Source: an uncultured Bacteroidaceae bacterium
Lineage (GTDB): Bacteria > Bacteroidota > Bacteroidia > Bacteroidales > Bacteroidaceae
Assembly: GCA_904502235.1 (NCBI GenBank)
Contig: CAJGDP010000001.1
Location: 76,633 to 140,632 of the forward strand
Direction of reading: 5' to 3'
Length of the DNA: 64,000 nt
Made by a program: the position numbers and the translations under genes. Shown here in pieces: positions 8,501-15,971 of this stretch (position 1 is the first letter of the stretch; the number at the start of each line of letters is the position of its first letter). The notes below the pieces were generated by a model. It was not told the DNA's origin. It was given only the letters and a program-made list of their open reading frames with translations, and made no database searches.

Positions 8501-9257
8501 CCTCTGCAATACCATCGTTGTGTGTGCCGAATCCATTGTCGAACGTGATATAACCATTGTCGTTGGTTCCGTCGTACCAGATATTTTCAAACAAGGGATT
8601 CTGTGGCTTGGCTGCTGCAACAAGGGCGTTGTGGAACGGTATAAGTTTATTTACGATAGAATAACCGCCCGAGAATTCAGAATTGTATCCAAGTCCGTCG
8701 ACACCGTAATAACGAAGGAACTGTGCTGTTTTTTCTGCACCGGCATCAATAACATCTTCCATAGCCTGCTCCCAACCGTTACCATAAAGACCACCATATG
8801 GGATACCTGCTACCGAGGATACTGCAACACCGTTCTTGTGTGCAACGTCGGAGAAGTTGCCCGGGACACGTCCTTGAGGTGCAGTCCAGTTACCATAATG
8901 TGAAATGTATTGCCACATATTGAAGACTTCGGAGTCGTATACACCGTTCGGTAATGCGTTTTCTCCTTCGTCGTCAAAAGGTACCCACATAAGTATCTTC
9001 TTGTCGTTGCTTTCGTTGAGTTCTGTGCGTACCTGTGTGGCAGCATTGCGGAAGCGTTCTTTTGGCTTGACGCGGGAAATAAAGAAGTTGTCATCCTCGG
9101 TAACCTGCTTGCCCGGTTGCCATTTCTGCAACGTCGTACCGAACTGTTGGGCAAATCCGCCCCATTCTACATAACCTTCCTGATACTGCTGTGCCATAAG
9201 TGTTGTAGAGGCAAGCAATGAAAGGCTAAGAATTTTGATTTTTTTTGAAATTTTCAT
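5511..9257 (-). CDS. GH85 endo-beta-N-acetylglucosaminidase with LamG/PKD modules and T9SS sorting domain
   Basis: A 1248-residue secreted enzyme. The first 22 residues are a signal peptide (ends TLMA-QQ). The GH85 barrel occupies about 80-440; YGVDGLGYNSEF gives the catalytic pair N192 and E194. After accessory beta domains, a PKD-like domain starts near residue 790 and is interrupted by a LamG/concanavalin-type domain (about 838-1060; DGIIDNFQIWN is characteristic), resuming at about 1105-1160. Residues about 1167-1248 are a type A T9SS sorting domain (YDIRLFTADGQKV, ending in KSVKLLNK). It is predicted to release N-glycans from glycoproteins at the cell surface. It is only distantly related to its GH85 neighbour, so the two probably differ in glycan class. 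No promoter is visible, so it is probably read through from susD. Confidence 0.87.
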   Translation of the reverse strand: MKISKKIKILSLSLLASTTLMAQQYQEGYVEWGGFAQQFGTTLQKWQPGKQVTEDDNFFISRVKPKERFRNAATQVRTELNESNDKKILMWVPFDDEGENALPNGVYDSEVFNMWQYISHYGNWTAPQGRVPGNFSDVAHKNGVAVSSVAGIPYGGLYGNGWEQAMEDVIDAGAEKTAQFLRYYGVDGLGYNSEFSGGYSIVNKLIPFHNALVAAAKPQNPLFENIWYDGTNDNGYITFDNGFGTHNDGIAEGASLFFNYNWNYSSLLSNSVNYANQIGYNPINIYAGVNMQGAQPGSNNWPLLQNYPISIGLWGAHSSNMFWESRGEKGSSAEVKQRTYMLRTERWFTGGTRNPANCPDVTNSMKYHADNYSFHGMSSFMTAKSTLAWDLATEPFITYFNLGNGRFFNWNGERQHNGEWYNIGVQDYLPTWRWWFATKLLGGTAGDVATNGLDAEFIWDDAWVGGSTVRIYGSTAKEYLHLFKTQYNIQNGDLVTFRYKLAAGNADIKLVLTAVGSESTPLCALSVCNATDVADEDVWVEKSFTVGKDINASDIALVALQFENAKDMNLYLGEFSIVRNQTAAPAQPVIASTKTLAFSKYGVDAKIIFNMPNNKAAGEPCYNLDVNTSLFKIYAQQKDGEPVLMTITTSWAALVYNIPMQLDKEDYVRLGVSAVSLDMKHDSEIVWSEYMNAGTYVYDDDIQINKSTIKPGEDFEISLVDPRHEDASWRITDSKGNALYQQEGKKIYANEGLPAVGSYDLYVTGPVYDANGMRVVEERKYAGYIQITSMGVGALPKILTLTANNGEQDVTIETGEKVDFAYTGREADGAGSQGLNLNEERFGVKCADLGLVGKKSFSTAFWLKINKLSPGKTQLLAVANKVDSWPKTDWGWIWTTILEDGSMDNFTFRGTDLSNNNELRYKFENTKLPIGSWVHLAFIFEYNESGYLHAEYYMNGVKQERTKWNRTNDGDTYYTTDPGFQRNVYEITNGQVLSVGGTAHDRNGIDGIIDNFQIWNKVMTAEDVALSMGDIDPNNLPAGLSSYWDFEEKAASTTFASVGTKAGVDAGMHSYTAQGGEGQGAFGWIVPEYTSGCPFISGSAFPVVTSPSWKAKKGVVETSTGNDTEGSATIAYNYAGDYTVTLTLKNSLGSDERTFGIIKVNGAAQGIDNTNMEDIAAYAIDGMAIVEFAESGNYDIRLFTADGQKVVENNINVSEGEIAKITMGTKGVYILTIEKDGKLLKSVKLLNK

Positions 9258-9283
9258 ATAGTTTATGGTTTTAAGTTATAGTT

Positions 9284-9323
9284 AAAACCGGTATCTCCTG
9301 AAAAAACAGGAAATACCGGTTTT
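9284..9323 (-). terminator. Hairpin between susD and GH85: terminator or attenuator
   Basis: A 17-bp stem (AAAACCGGTATCTCCTG with CAGGAAATACCGGTTTT, one wobble on the minus strand) closes over a 6-nt loop. On the minus strand no T run follows beyond the four T in the stem, so it may only partly stop transcription or protect the susCD mRNA 3' end. Confidence 0.5.
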
Positions 9324-9334
9324 TTTATATTTTT

Positions 9335-11161
9335 TTAGAAGTTGCCCTTGTCAACGTCCCACCACAAGCGTGTTGCCTGCTCATCGGGACCGCCGAGTGC
9401 GGGGATACCGCTGTTTTCAACCTTGTTGATTGCAATGGGGTCTGTTGGAACCCAAGGAATACGGCGAATCATCTCACCCTGCTCGATAGAACCGTCGCCA
9501 TCGTCGGTGTTGAGTACTGGGAAGAGTTTAGGATAACCTGTACGACGCATTTCTGCCCATGCCTCTGTTGAAAGTGGGAACAATGCGATGTACTTCTGTG
9601 TGATAATCTTCTCGAGTTTAATCTCTTTGTCATCCTCTTCGTTCCATTTAACACCAATCTTGGTTGTACTCTCCCAAGGTGCACCGTCGCCCATTGGGTC
9701 TACGCTGACATAAGGATTGCCATTCTCATCGGTCCATGGAGTCTCCTGTTCCATGTATGCATCAACAAGATAGGTGTATGGTGAACCCGGTGCAACAATA
9801 GGATCTTCGATGTATGCATTTCTGATACCACGCTCATAGAAGAATTGTGCTGTACCGCCCATGTCCCAACCGCGGAGTGCTCCCTCTGCGCGCAAGAAGT
9901 CAACTTCTGCCCATTTGAGGAAGTATGTAGGACACAAATTACCTGCAATTACAGCATCGTCGAATGTTGAATATGCCTGACGCTGGTTGAGCGCGTATGT
10001 CTGACCGTCGCCTACGAGTATACCGGAACGGATACCGCAGATACGTGTACCGGCAGCCATTTTCTCACCTGTCCTTTTATTTGTAATCTCCTGGCTGTTT
10101 GGCAAGAAGAGATACTTTGTGTATGGATGGTCGAGGCTCATAAGAAGGCTCTCGAACGAAGCACACAAACGAAGGTCGCCCCAGCTGTTTGCAATGTCAA
10201 CAATAGGGTGTGTAAAACCACTCAACATAGGGTACAGAGCCTGCTGCTCGTCAGCGTTTTCAACGACACCACCTCTTACTGCGTCCTCAGCCCATTTTTT
10301 TGCAGTTACTGGTTCTACCTTTACAATGTGCATAGCCATACGAAGTTTCAGGGAGTTTGCAAGCTTTATATATGAAGCCATGTAGTCTCCTGTATATCCG
10401 TTAAGCATATCGCGGCTTGTCTGGCAATACTTCTGCATAATATTCTTAATCTCATTCTTGTACCAATCGGGACGTGTCTCGTAGTTCTTAAGACATGCTA
10501 CAATTGTGTCGAGGTTTTCAACGATACCGTAGTATATGGTCTTCATGTCGTTGTAAACCTGGGGGGTGGTAGAGTTCTTTTTGTCCTCGAGGTATGTAAA
10601 TGGACCTGCAAGGTCGGCATTTTCCTGAGCAATCAAACTGTAATAAAGAAGGTTAATTGCCTTGATTTCAGGAATTGAGTCAACCATAGGGTGGTTAAGC
10701 ATAGGCATGATGGCGTTCTTTGCCATTGTGTATGCGCCCATAGGGTCACCGTTGAATTCTGCCGATACGTTGTAGGTAGATGTCAATGTTCCGTACATAA
10801 AGTCCTTGTGAGGAACTGTGAAGTACTGTGCATAAAGGTCGGGACCAAGGCAGTACTGACGCTGGTAAGCGTGTGCTGCAGGCATACCGCCCTCTTTACC
10901 TCCACGAAGATTGTACTGACCTGCCAATGTCTGACCAAAATACTTGTATTTGTTGAGTGTGTCGATTGCAGCCTTCATACCCTCCTGTGTCGGTAAGGTT
11001 CTGTAAGGAATGTTATCAACATCACCTACATACTGGTTGGTCTCGACCTGTACGGCGCTCTGGTTGAGCTCACTACCGGGATCGTCAAAGTCGAGACATG
11101 ATTGGAATGCCACAGATGACATCAACATGATACCCGCAAGCTTTAAATATTTCTTATTCAT
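9335..11161 (-). CDS. SusD/RagB-family surface glycan-binding lipoprotein
   Basis: A 608-residue lipoprotein: signal peptide with lipobox SVAFQSC (Cys22). The body is the alpha-helical TPR-type SusD fold; recognisable segments are the helices around ANSLKLRMAMHIV, the FLKWAEVDFLRAEGALRGW block and the C-terminal QKYIALFPLSTEAWAEMRRTGYPKLFPV block typical of the SusD-like_2 subgroup. SusD proteins cap the SusC transporter and bind the oligosaccharide. It follows susC by 42 bp. In this context the ligand is inferred to be an N-glycan released by the two downstream GH85 enzymes. Confidence 0.93.
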   Translation of the reverse strand: MNKKYLKLAGIMLMSSVAFQSCLDFDDPGSELNQSAVQVETNQYVGDVDNIPYRTLPTQEGMKAAIDTLNKYKYFGQTLAGQYNLRGGKEGGMPAAHAYQRQYCLGPDLYAQYFTVPHKDFMYGTLTSTYNVSAEFNGDPMGAYTMAKNAIMPMLNHPMVDSIPEIKAINLLYYSLIAQENADLAGPFTYLEDKKNSTTPQVYNDMKTIYYGIVENLDTIVACLKNYETRPDWYKNEIKNIMQKYCQTSRDMLNGYTGDYMASYIKLANSLKLRMAMHIVKVEPVTAKKWAEDAVRGGVVENADEQQALYPMLSGFTHPIVDIANSWGDLRLCASFESLLMSLDHPYTKYLFLPNSQEITNKRTGEKMAAGTRICGIRSGILVGDGQTYALNQRQAYSTFDDAVIAGNLCPTYFLKWAEVDFLRAEGALRGWDMGGTAQFFYERGIRNAYIEDPIVAPGSPYTYLVDAYMEQETPWTDENGNPYVSVDPMGDGAPWESTTKIGVKWNEEDDKEIKLEKIITQKYIALFPLSTEAWAEMRRTGYPKLFPVLNTDDGDGSIEQGEMIRRIPWVPTDPIAINKVENSGIPALGGPDEQATRLWWDVDKGNF

Positions 11162-11203
11162 AATATTTTATTTATTCAGTTTATATAGTTTTTGCTCACA
11201 TGA

Positions 11204-14200
11204 TTAGAAGTTAACCTTCAGGTTAAGACCGAACTGTCTTGCTGACGGATAGTTGAACACGTCGATACCGCCCAAGCCGTTTGCTGTTGACAAAGATACG
11301 TCCGGGTCAACTGGAGCTGCCTTGTAAAGGAAGAACAGGTTGCGGCATACGAATGAGAGACTCAAGTTCTTGTATTCGCCAAAAAGATTACGGAATGTGT
11401 AACCGAATGAAAGTTCGCGTAGACGGAAGTTGGTTGCGTTGTAGATGTAGTCCATTGCAGAACTGCTACCAACCAATGTGTAGTAGTCTTCAACTGATAC
11501 AAGGTCGCGACCGTCGTTCAGATACATACCCAAACGTCCATCCTCGGTGTAGATACCGTTCTCTTCTGCATGTAGACGTGCAGCACCACTGCGCTCTGAT
11601 GCACCGATTTCGTCGAGATAACCCTCTGTCAAAGAGATTACCTTACCACCGATGCGACCGTTGATGAGGAAGTAGAGTGAGAAATCCTTGTAAGTGAATG
11701 TGTTTGACCAAGAGAGCTGATATGGGCTGTTCAAGTTTCCGGCATATGTCTGGAACTTCTTGTTAGCCTCGCGAGACTTTAGCTTACCACCTTCTGTTAC
11801 TTCGATGTAACCACCGTATGCGGGCTTGCCGTTTGTAACATAGATGTCGCCTTTCTTGTGTGCGAGTTCTGCACCTGCAACAGTAGCGTCTGTTGTATAT
11901 TTCACCACCTCACCTGTTACAAGCAGGTTGTTCTCGTCGATATACTCTTCAACTACCTTATAGCTGTAAACATCGCTGTTGTAACGTCTGTAATCTGTTA
12001 CGTAGATATCGCCGTAGCTACCACCCTTTCTGTAGAGCAACTGAATCTTACCCTCGGCAAGTGATGTTGACATGTCCTTACTGATACCGTACTGGTCTTT
12101 GTATGTCTCAACAATCTTGTTGTGGTTGTAAGAGAAGTTTACGTTTGTCTGCCAACGCCAGTCTTTGTTCATCTTCCAGTCGTAACCAACAGTAAGTTCA
12201 ACACCCTGGTTACGGATGATACCGCTGTTTACAGGCTGTGCCTTACCATTCTCACCGGCAATCTCAAGGTATGAGTTGTGCATTGCAGAGTTGTAGTATG
12301 TGATGTCGAATGTTAGGCAGTCGCGCAGGAACTGTGTCTCAAAACCTGTTTCAAAAGACTTGGTCTTCTCTGGAATTGGAACGAAGAAGTTTCTTGATAC
12401 GACACCTGCTGTTCCAAGTGCAAGGTTCTGACCGATAGCGTTGAATACGTTGTTAGGAATAGAGTTACCTACTTCAGAGTAGCTCAAACGGTATTTTGCA
12501 TAGTTGAACCATTTTGGCAACTGAACCATGTCGCTGATAATTGCGTTGGCACCGAATCCAAAGTAACCGTAGCTTTCCTTTGTACCAAGGTATGCAAACT
12601 GTTTGAATGGACGATACCAGTCGTGGCGGTAAGAACCGTCAATGAAAACAACATCTTTGAAACCTACCTGTGCTGTAACAAGTGCTGCCTGGTCCCAGTT
12701 AGAACTCTTGCTCTTTGATGTAACACCTGCACCACCGTAGCTTGGCTCGAACATGTTGATTGCATCTGAAATCTTTGTCACAACACCTTCTGTTGTCATA
12801 TCAACTGTAGCATTGCCAATATATGTATTGCTGCTGTTGCCTACGAGTGTGTGTCCTACATAACCTGCCGATGCAGAGAGTGACCAGTCTTCACCGAACT
12901 CCTTATTATAAGAGAGCATGTAGTCGGTGTAGATTTCGTTTGTACGGCTGTTGTTTAGATAGTATGTGCCGTAACGATACATATCTTGTGGACCCCATGT
13001 TGAAGCATATGTACCACCTTCGTTCTGATACTTGGTGTGGTCGATAGATACACGTCCCTGCAAGTTCAATCCTTCGATAATCTTCAATGTTCCGCTGAAT
13101 GTAGCAGAGAAACGCTCCTCGTTGGTCTCACCTTTGTTCATGTTGATGAGCCAGTATGGATTGTTGTGCTGAGGATCCTGGAATGCATACTGCTGCTGTG
13201 GACCTGTCAAGAGTACATGACCGAACTCTTTTACAAGTTTGTCGCCATCTTTTCTATAGTAAACCTGGGTACCTTCACCTTCCTGGTTACCTGATGACCA
13301 CCATGAGCCTTCTGCGCTGTAGTTCTGCTTGTAGTAATCCATGTCCACATTTCGCGGAGTGGTGTACAAGTGATAGATTGGGTTACCTACAGTACCACCA
13401 CCTACACGGTTCTTTGTCTTTGCCTGGTTGTAGTTTGCGTTTACATTCAATGTAACACGGTCCCAAAGGTGATATGTCTGACGGAATGCAAATGTGTTAC
13501 GGTTGTAACGGTTTGTCTCAACCATACCAACTGAGTGTGAGTTAGAGTATGATACGTATGTCTGGATTTTTTCTGTACCACCTGAAACCGACAAAGAGTT
13601 GTTTGTGCTGAAGCCCATGCTGTAGAACTCTGCTATATCGTTCTTTGCATAATTGCGAAGATAGGCCTGCTTGATGTTCTTGCCGTCTTCCTGCTCAAAA
13701 TATTTCTTATCACCAATATATTCGTGGATGAATGTGTCGTTACCTGTAAGACGCTGTCCCCAGCTGTTGTAGCTCAATGTTGCGTTACCGAACTTGTCAA
13801 CAGTGTAACCACCGTAAGAATTCTGCAATGCCGGAGTCATCAATGGAGTATCGAATGTGGTACCGGAGTTGAATGTAACCTCCATCTTACCTTCTTTACC
13901 CTTCTTGGTTGTAATCATGATTACACCGTTAGCAGCACGTGAACCGTAAAGAGCTGCGGCATTCGCACCCTTAAGTACGTTCATCGACTCGATATCGTCG
14001 GGGTTAATCATTGAAAGGGGGTCACTACCCTCAGATGCTCCTGAGTATGTGATGTTTGCAGCGTCGCTAACCTGACCGCGGATGCTGTTGGTCATAGGCA
14101 CACCATCCACAACGATAAGCGGAGCATTTTCACCCATAATAGATTTGTTACCACGCAAGGTGATTTTTGATGCACCACCGGCACCTCCGGCACTTGGAGT

Positions 14201-14701
14201 AATGGTGATACCCGAAATCTTACCTTCGAGTGAATTTACAAGGTTGGCATCGGGAGCCTTCAAAAGGTCGTCTGCCTTTACGAGCTGTGTAGCATAGGTA
14301 AGTGATTTCTCCTTACGCATGATACCCATTGCGGTAACAACAACCTCGTCAAGAGCAGTGCTCTCTTCCTTCATAACGAACTTGAGGTTCTTACCGTTCC
14401 ATACTTGGTCGTCACATGTGTAACCCATGAGCTGTACACGGATTTCAGCGCCTTGCTTAACGTTGGCAAGTTCGAAGTTACCGTCGAAATCAACCATACA
14501 TGAGTTGGTTGTTCCAACCACGAATACCACTGCTCCGAATACAGGCTCACCGTTCTCATCAATAACGGTACCCTTTGCTGTGCCGTACTGCTGTTGCTGT
14601 ACTGCTGTTGCCGCAACTGCATTGGCTGTAGTCATGGCAAATGTTGTTCCCATGATTGCTGCCATCAATAGCGATTTCGCAACTAATTTTAGTAGTTTCA
14701 T
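11204..14701 (-). CDS. SusC/RagA-family TonB-dependent outer-membrane transporter
   Basis: A 1165-residue outer-membrane protein. A signal peptide (to about ANAVAA) precedes a carboxypeptidase-regulatory-like domain (GTAKGTVIDENGEPVFGAVV), the TonB-box-like DEVVVTAMG, a plug domain with the SusC hallmark (NSLEGKISGITI, then GSRAANGVIMITTKKG) and a 22-strand barrel ending in a C-terminal aromatic-type strand (LNLKVNF). It imports glycans in partnership with SusD using TonB energy. It heads the locus. No sigma/anti-sigma pair or hybrid two-component sensor is adjacent, and the N terminus has no STN extension, so its regulator must be encoded elsewhere. Confidence 0.96.
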   Translation of the reverse strand: MKLLKLVAKSLLMAAIMGTTFAMTTANAVAATAVQQQQYGTAKGTVIDENGEPVFGAVVFVVGTTNSCMVDFDGNFELANVKQGAEIRVQLMGYTCDDQVWNGKNLKFVMKEESTALDEVVVTAMGIMRKEKSLTYATQLVKADDLLKAPDANLVNSLEGKISGITITPSAGGAGGASKITLRGNKSIMGENAPLIVVDGVPMTNSIRGQVSDAANITYSGASEGSDPLSMINPDDIESMNVLKGANAAALYGSRAANGVIMITTKKGKEGKMEVTFNSGTTFDTPLMTPALQNSYGGYTVDKFGNATLSYNSWGQRLTGNDTFIHEYIGDKKYFEQEDGKNIKQAYLRNYAKNDIAEFYSMGFSTNNSLSVSGGTEKIQTYVSYSNSHSVGMVETNRYNRNTFAFRQTYHLWDRVTLNVNANYNQAKTKNRVGGGTVGNPIYHLYTTPRNVDMDYYKQNYSAEGSWWSSGNQEGEGTQVYYRKDGDKLVKEFGHVLLTGPQQQYAFQDPQHNNPYWLINMNKGETNEERFSATFSGTLKIIEGLNLQGRVSIDHTKYQNEGGTYASTWGPQDMYRYGTYYLNNSRTNEIYTDYMLSYNKEFGEDWSLSASAGYVGHTLVGNSSNTYIGNATVDMTTEGVVTKISDAINMFEPSYGGAGVTSKSKSSNWDQAALVTAQVGFKDVVFIDGSYRHDWYRPFKQFAYLGTKESYGYFGFGANAIISDMVQLPKWFNYAKYRLSYSEVGNSIPNNVFNAIGQNLALGTAGVVSRNFFVPIPEKTKSFETGFETQFLRDCLTFDITYYNSAMHNSYLEIAGENGKAQPVNSGIIRNQGVELTVGYDWKMNKDWRWQTNVNFSYNHNKIVETYKDQYGISKDMSTSLAEGKIQLLYRKGGSYGDIYVTDYRRYNSDVYSYKVVEEYIDENNLLVTGEVVKYTTDATVAGAELAHKKGDIYVTNGKPAYGGYIEVTEGGKLKSREANKKFQTYAGNLNSPYQLSWSNTFTYKDFSLYFLINGRIGGKVISLTEGYLDEIGASERSGAARLHAEENGIYTEDGRLGMYLNDGRDLVSVEDYYTLVGSSSAMDYIYNATNFRLRELSFGYTFRNLFGEYKNLSLSFVCRNLFFLYKAAPVDPDVSLSTANGLGGIDVFNYPSARQFGLNLKVNF

Positions 14702-14730
14702 ATAAAATTAATTTAGTTTTTTGGCTCGGG

Positions 14731-14738
14731 CAAATATC
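14731..14738 (-). promoter_or_regulatory. Candidate susC promoter -7 box (GATATTTG)
   Basis: One mismatch to TAnnTTTG on the minus strand, 30 bp upstream of the susC ATG. No TTTG -33 element is visible; the upstream region instead carries a palindrome, which suggests dependence on an activator. Confidence 0.4.
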
Positions 14739-14746
14739 GCATTGCC

Positions 14747-14761
14747 TTAACCTATGGTTAA
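14747..14761. promoter_or_regulatory. Palindromic operator candidate upstream of susC
   Basis: TTAACCTATGGTTAA is a perfect 6-3-6 inverted repeat lying between the presumed -7 box and the -33 position of the susC promoter. The site is correctly placed for a dimeric regulator of the locus. The binding protein is unknown. Confidence 0.45.
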
Positions 14762-14892
14762 TGTTGTTTATATTTGTATAAAATTGTCCTAGCAAACCAG
14801 TTTCAAAAATAATAGTTTATTTTTAGATACACCATGTTTTAGGATTTTTTTTCAATTTTTTGTGCAGAAATTTTCTGTTTGCTTAAAAAAAT

Positions 14893-14929
14893 GACAGCAG
14901 AGCGGTGGTTGTTTCTCTGCTCTGCTGTC
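14893..14929 (-). terminator. korAB terminator
   Basis: On the minus strand GACAGCAGAGC pairs with GCTCTGCTGTC and is followed by ATTTTTTT, about 35 bp after the korB stop codon. Confidence 0.88.
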
Positions 14930-14963
14930 TTTTTGATGCTATTCTTAAAATTTGAAAATTTCC

Positions 14964-15968
14964 TTATTCTATCTCCCAGATCTCGTTGGTTTCGAGCAGT
15001 TCGCTGAATGTGTGGTACTGCTTGCTCTCTCTCACCTCTTGGAGCTGTGCGTGCACGGCTTCGTCGTAAGTGATGGCTTCAACGTCGCGGATTACGCCCA
15101 ATGCAACGGGGAAGTCGGGACCTTCCATCAGTGCAAGTTTAAGGTGCAGGGTAGTGTCCTTGCAGTGTGCATCGTGGACAAGAATGTCGTTTTCGGTAAT
15201 TCCGTTTTCACCGAGTTTTACCACCTTGAGTCCAAAGCCTTCCTGTATGAGTCCATATTCGCGGTTCTCTCCGAAAATCATCGGTTTGCCATGTTCAAGG
15301 TATATGGCGTTCTTTGCGCGACCTTCCTTGGTGTATATGCTCTCGTGTGTGCCGTTGTTGAAGATTACGCAGTTCTGCAGAACTTCGGTTACCGAGGCTC
15401 CCTTGTGCTGTGCGGCTGCCTTAAGACATGTTACAGTTCCTGCCAAATCTGTCGCTACGCAACGTGCGAAGAAGTTTCCGCGCGCGCCAAAGCAGAGTTC
15501 TGCTGGACGGAACGGGTCCTCAACAGTGCCGTAGGGCGATGATTTGCTCACGAAACCGCGCATGGAGGTCGGTGAATATTGTCCTTTGGTGAGTCCGTAA
15601 ATGCGGTTGTTCAACAACACCATGTTCAGGTTTATGTTACGGCGTACTGCATGTATAAAGTGGTTACCTCCGATTGCCAAGCCGTCGCCGTCGCCCGAAA
15701 TCTGCCATACGGTCAGATTGGGGTTTGCAACCTTTGCACCGGTTGCAATGGCTGCCGAACGGCCATGGATGGTGTGGAAACCGTATGTGTTCATGTAGTA
15801 GGGCAGACGTGATGAACAGCCGATACCCGAAATGACTGCAATATCGTGTGGGGCAACGCCCAACTCGCTCATTGCCTTGTGCAACGAGGCTAGGAATGAA
15901 TGGTCGCCACAACCCGGACACCAACGTGGTTGTCCGAACTTATAATCTTGTGCTGTATAGTCGCTCAT
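14964..15968 (-). CDS. korB: 2-oxoglutarate (2-oxoacid):ferredoxin oxidoreductase, beta subunit
   Basis: A 334-residue cytoplasmic protein with the thiamine-diphosphate-binding fold: CPGCGDHSFLASL at residues 17-29, GIGCSSRLPYY, and the TPP/Mg motif GDGDGLAIGGNHF ending in NN. With KorA it oxidatively decarboxylates a 2-oxoacid (most likely 2-oxoglutarate) with CoA and ferredoxin. The two genes are separated by 3 bp in the order korA-korB. Substrate choice (2-oxoglutarate versus other 2-oxoacids) is inferred from the two-subunit architecture common in Bacteroidales. Confidence 0.92.
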   Translation of the reverse strand: MSDYTAQDYKFGQPRWCPGCGDHSFLASLHKAMSELGVAPHDIAVISGIGCSSRLPYYMNTYGFHTIHGRSAAIATGAKVANPNLTVWQISGDGDGLAIGGNHFIHAVRRNINLNMVLLNNRIYGLTKGQYSPTSMRGFVSKSSPYGTVEDPFRPAELCFGARGNFFARCVATDLAGTVTCLKAAAQHKGASVTEVLQNCVIFNNGTHESIYTKEGRAKNAIYLEHGKPMIFGENREYGLIQEGFGLKVVKLGENGITENDILVHDAHCKDTTLHLKLALMEGPDFPVALGVIRDVEAITYDEAVHAQLQEVRESKQYHTFSELLETNEIWEIE

Positions 15969-15971
15969 CTC

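Noticed and set aside
14764..14775. Plus-strand promoter-like TATATTTG upstream of susC
   Set aside because: No plus-strand gene follows in the 190-bp gap or beyond it; AT-rich DNA produces such boxes by chance.
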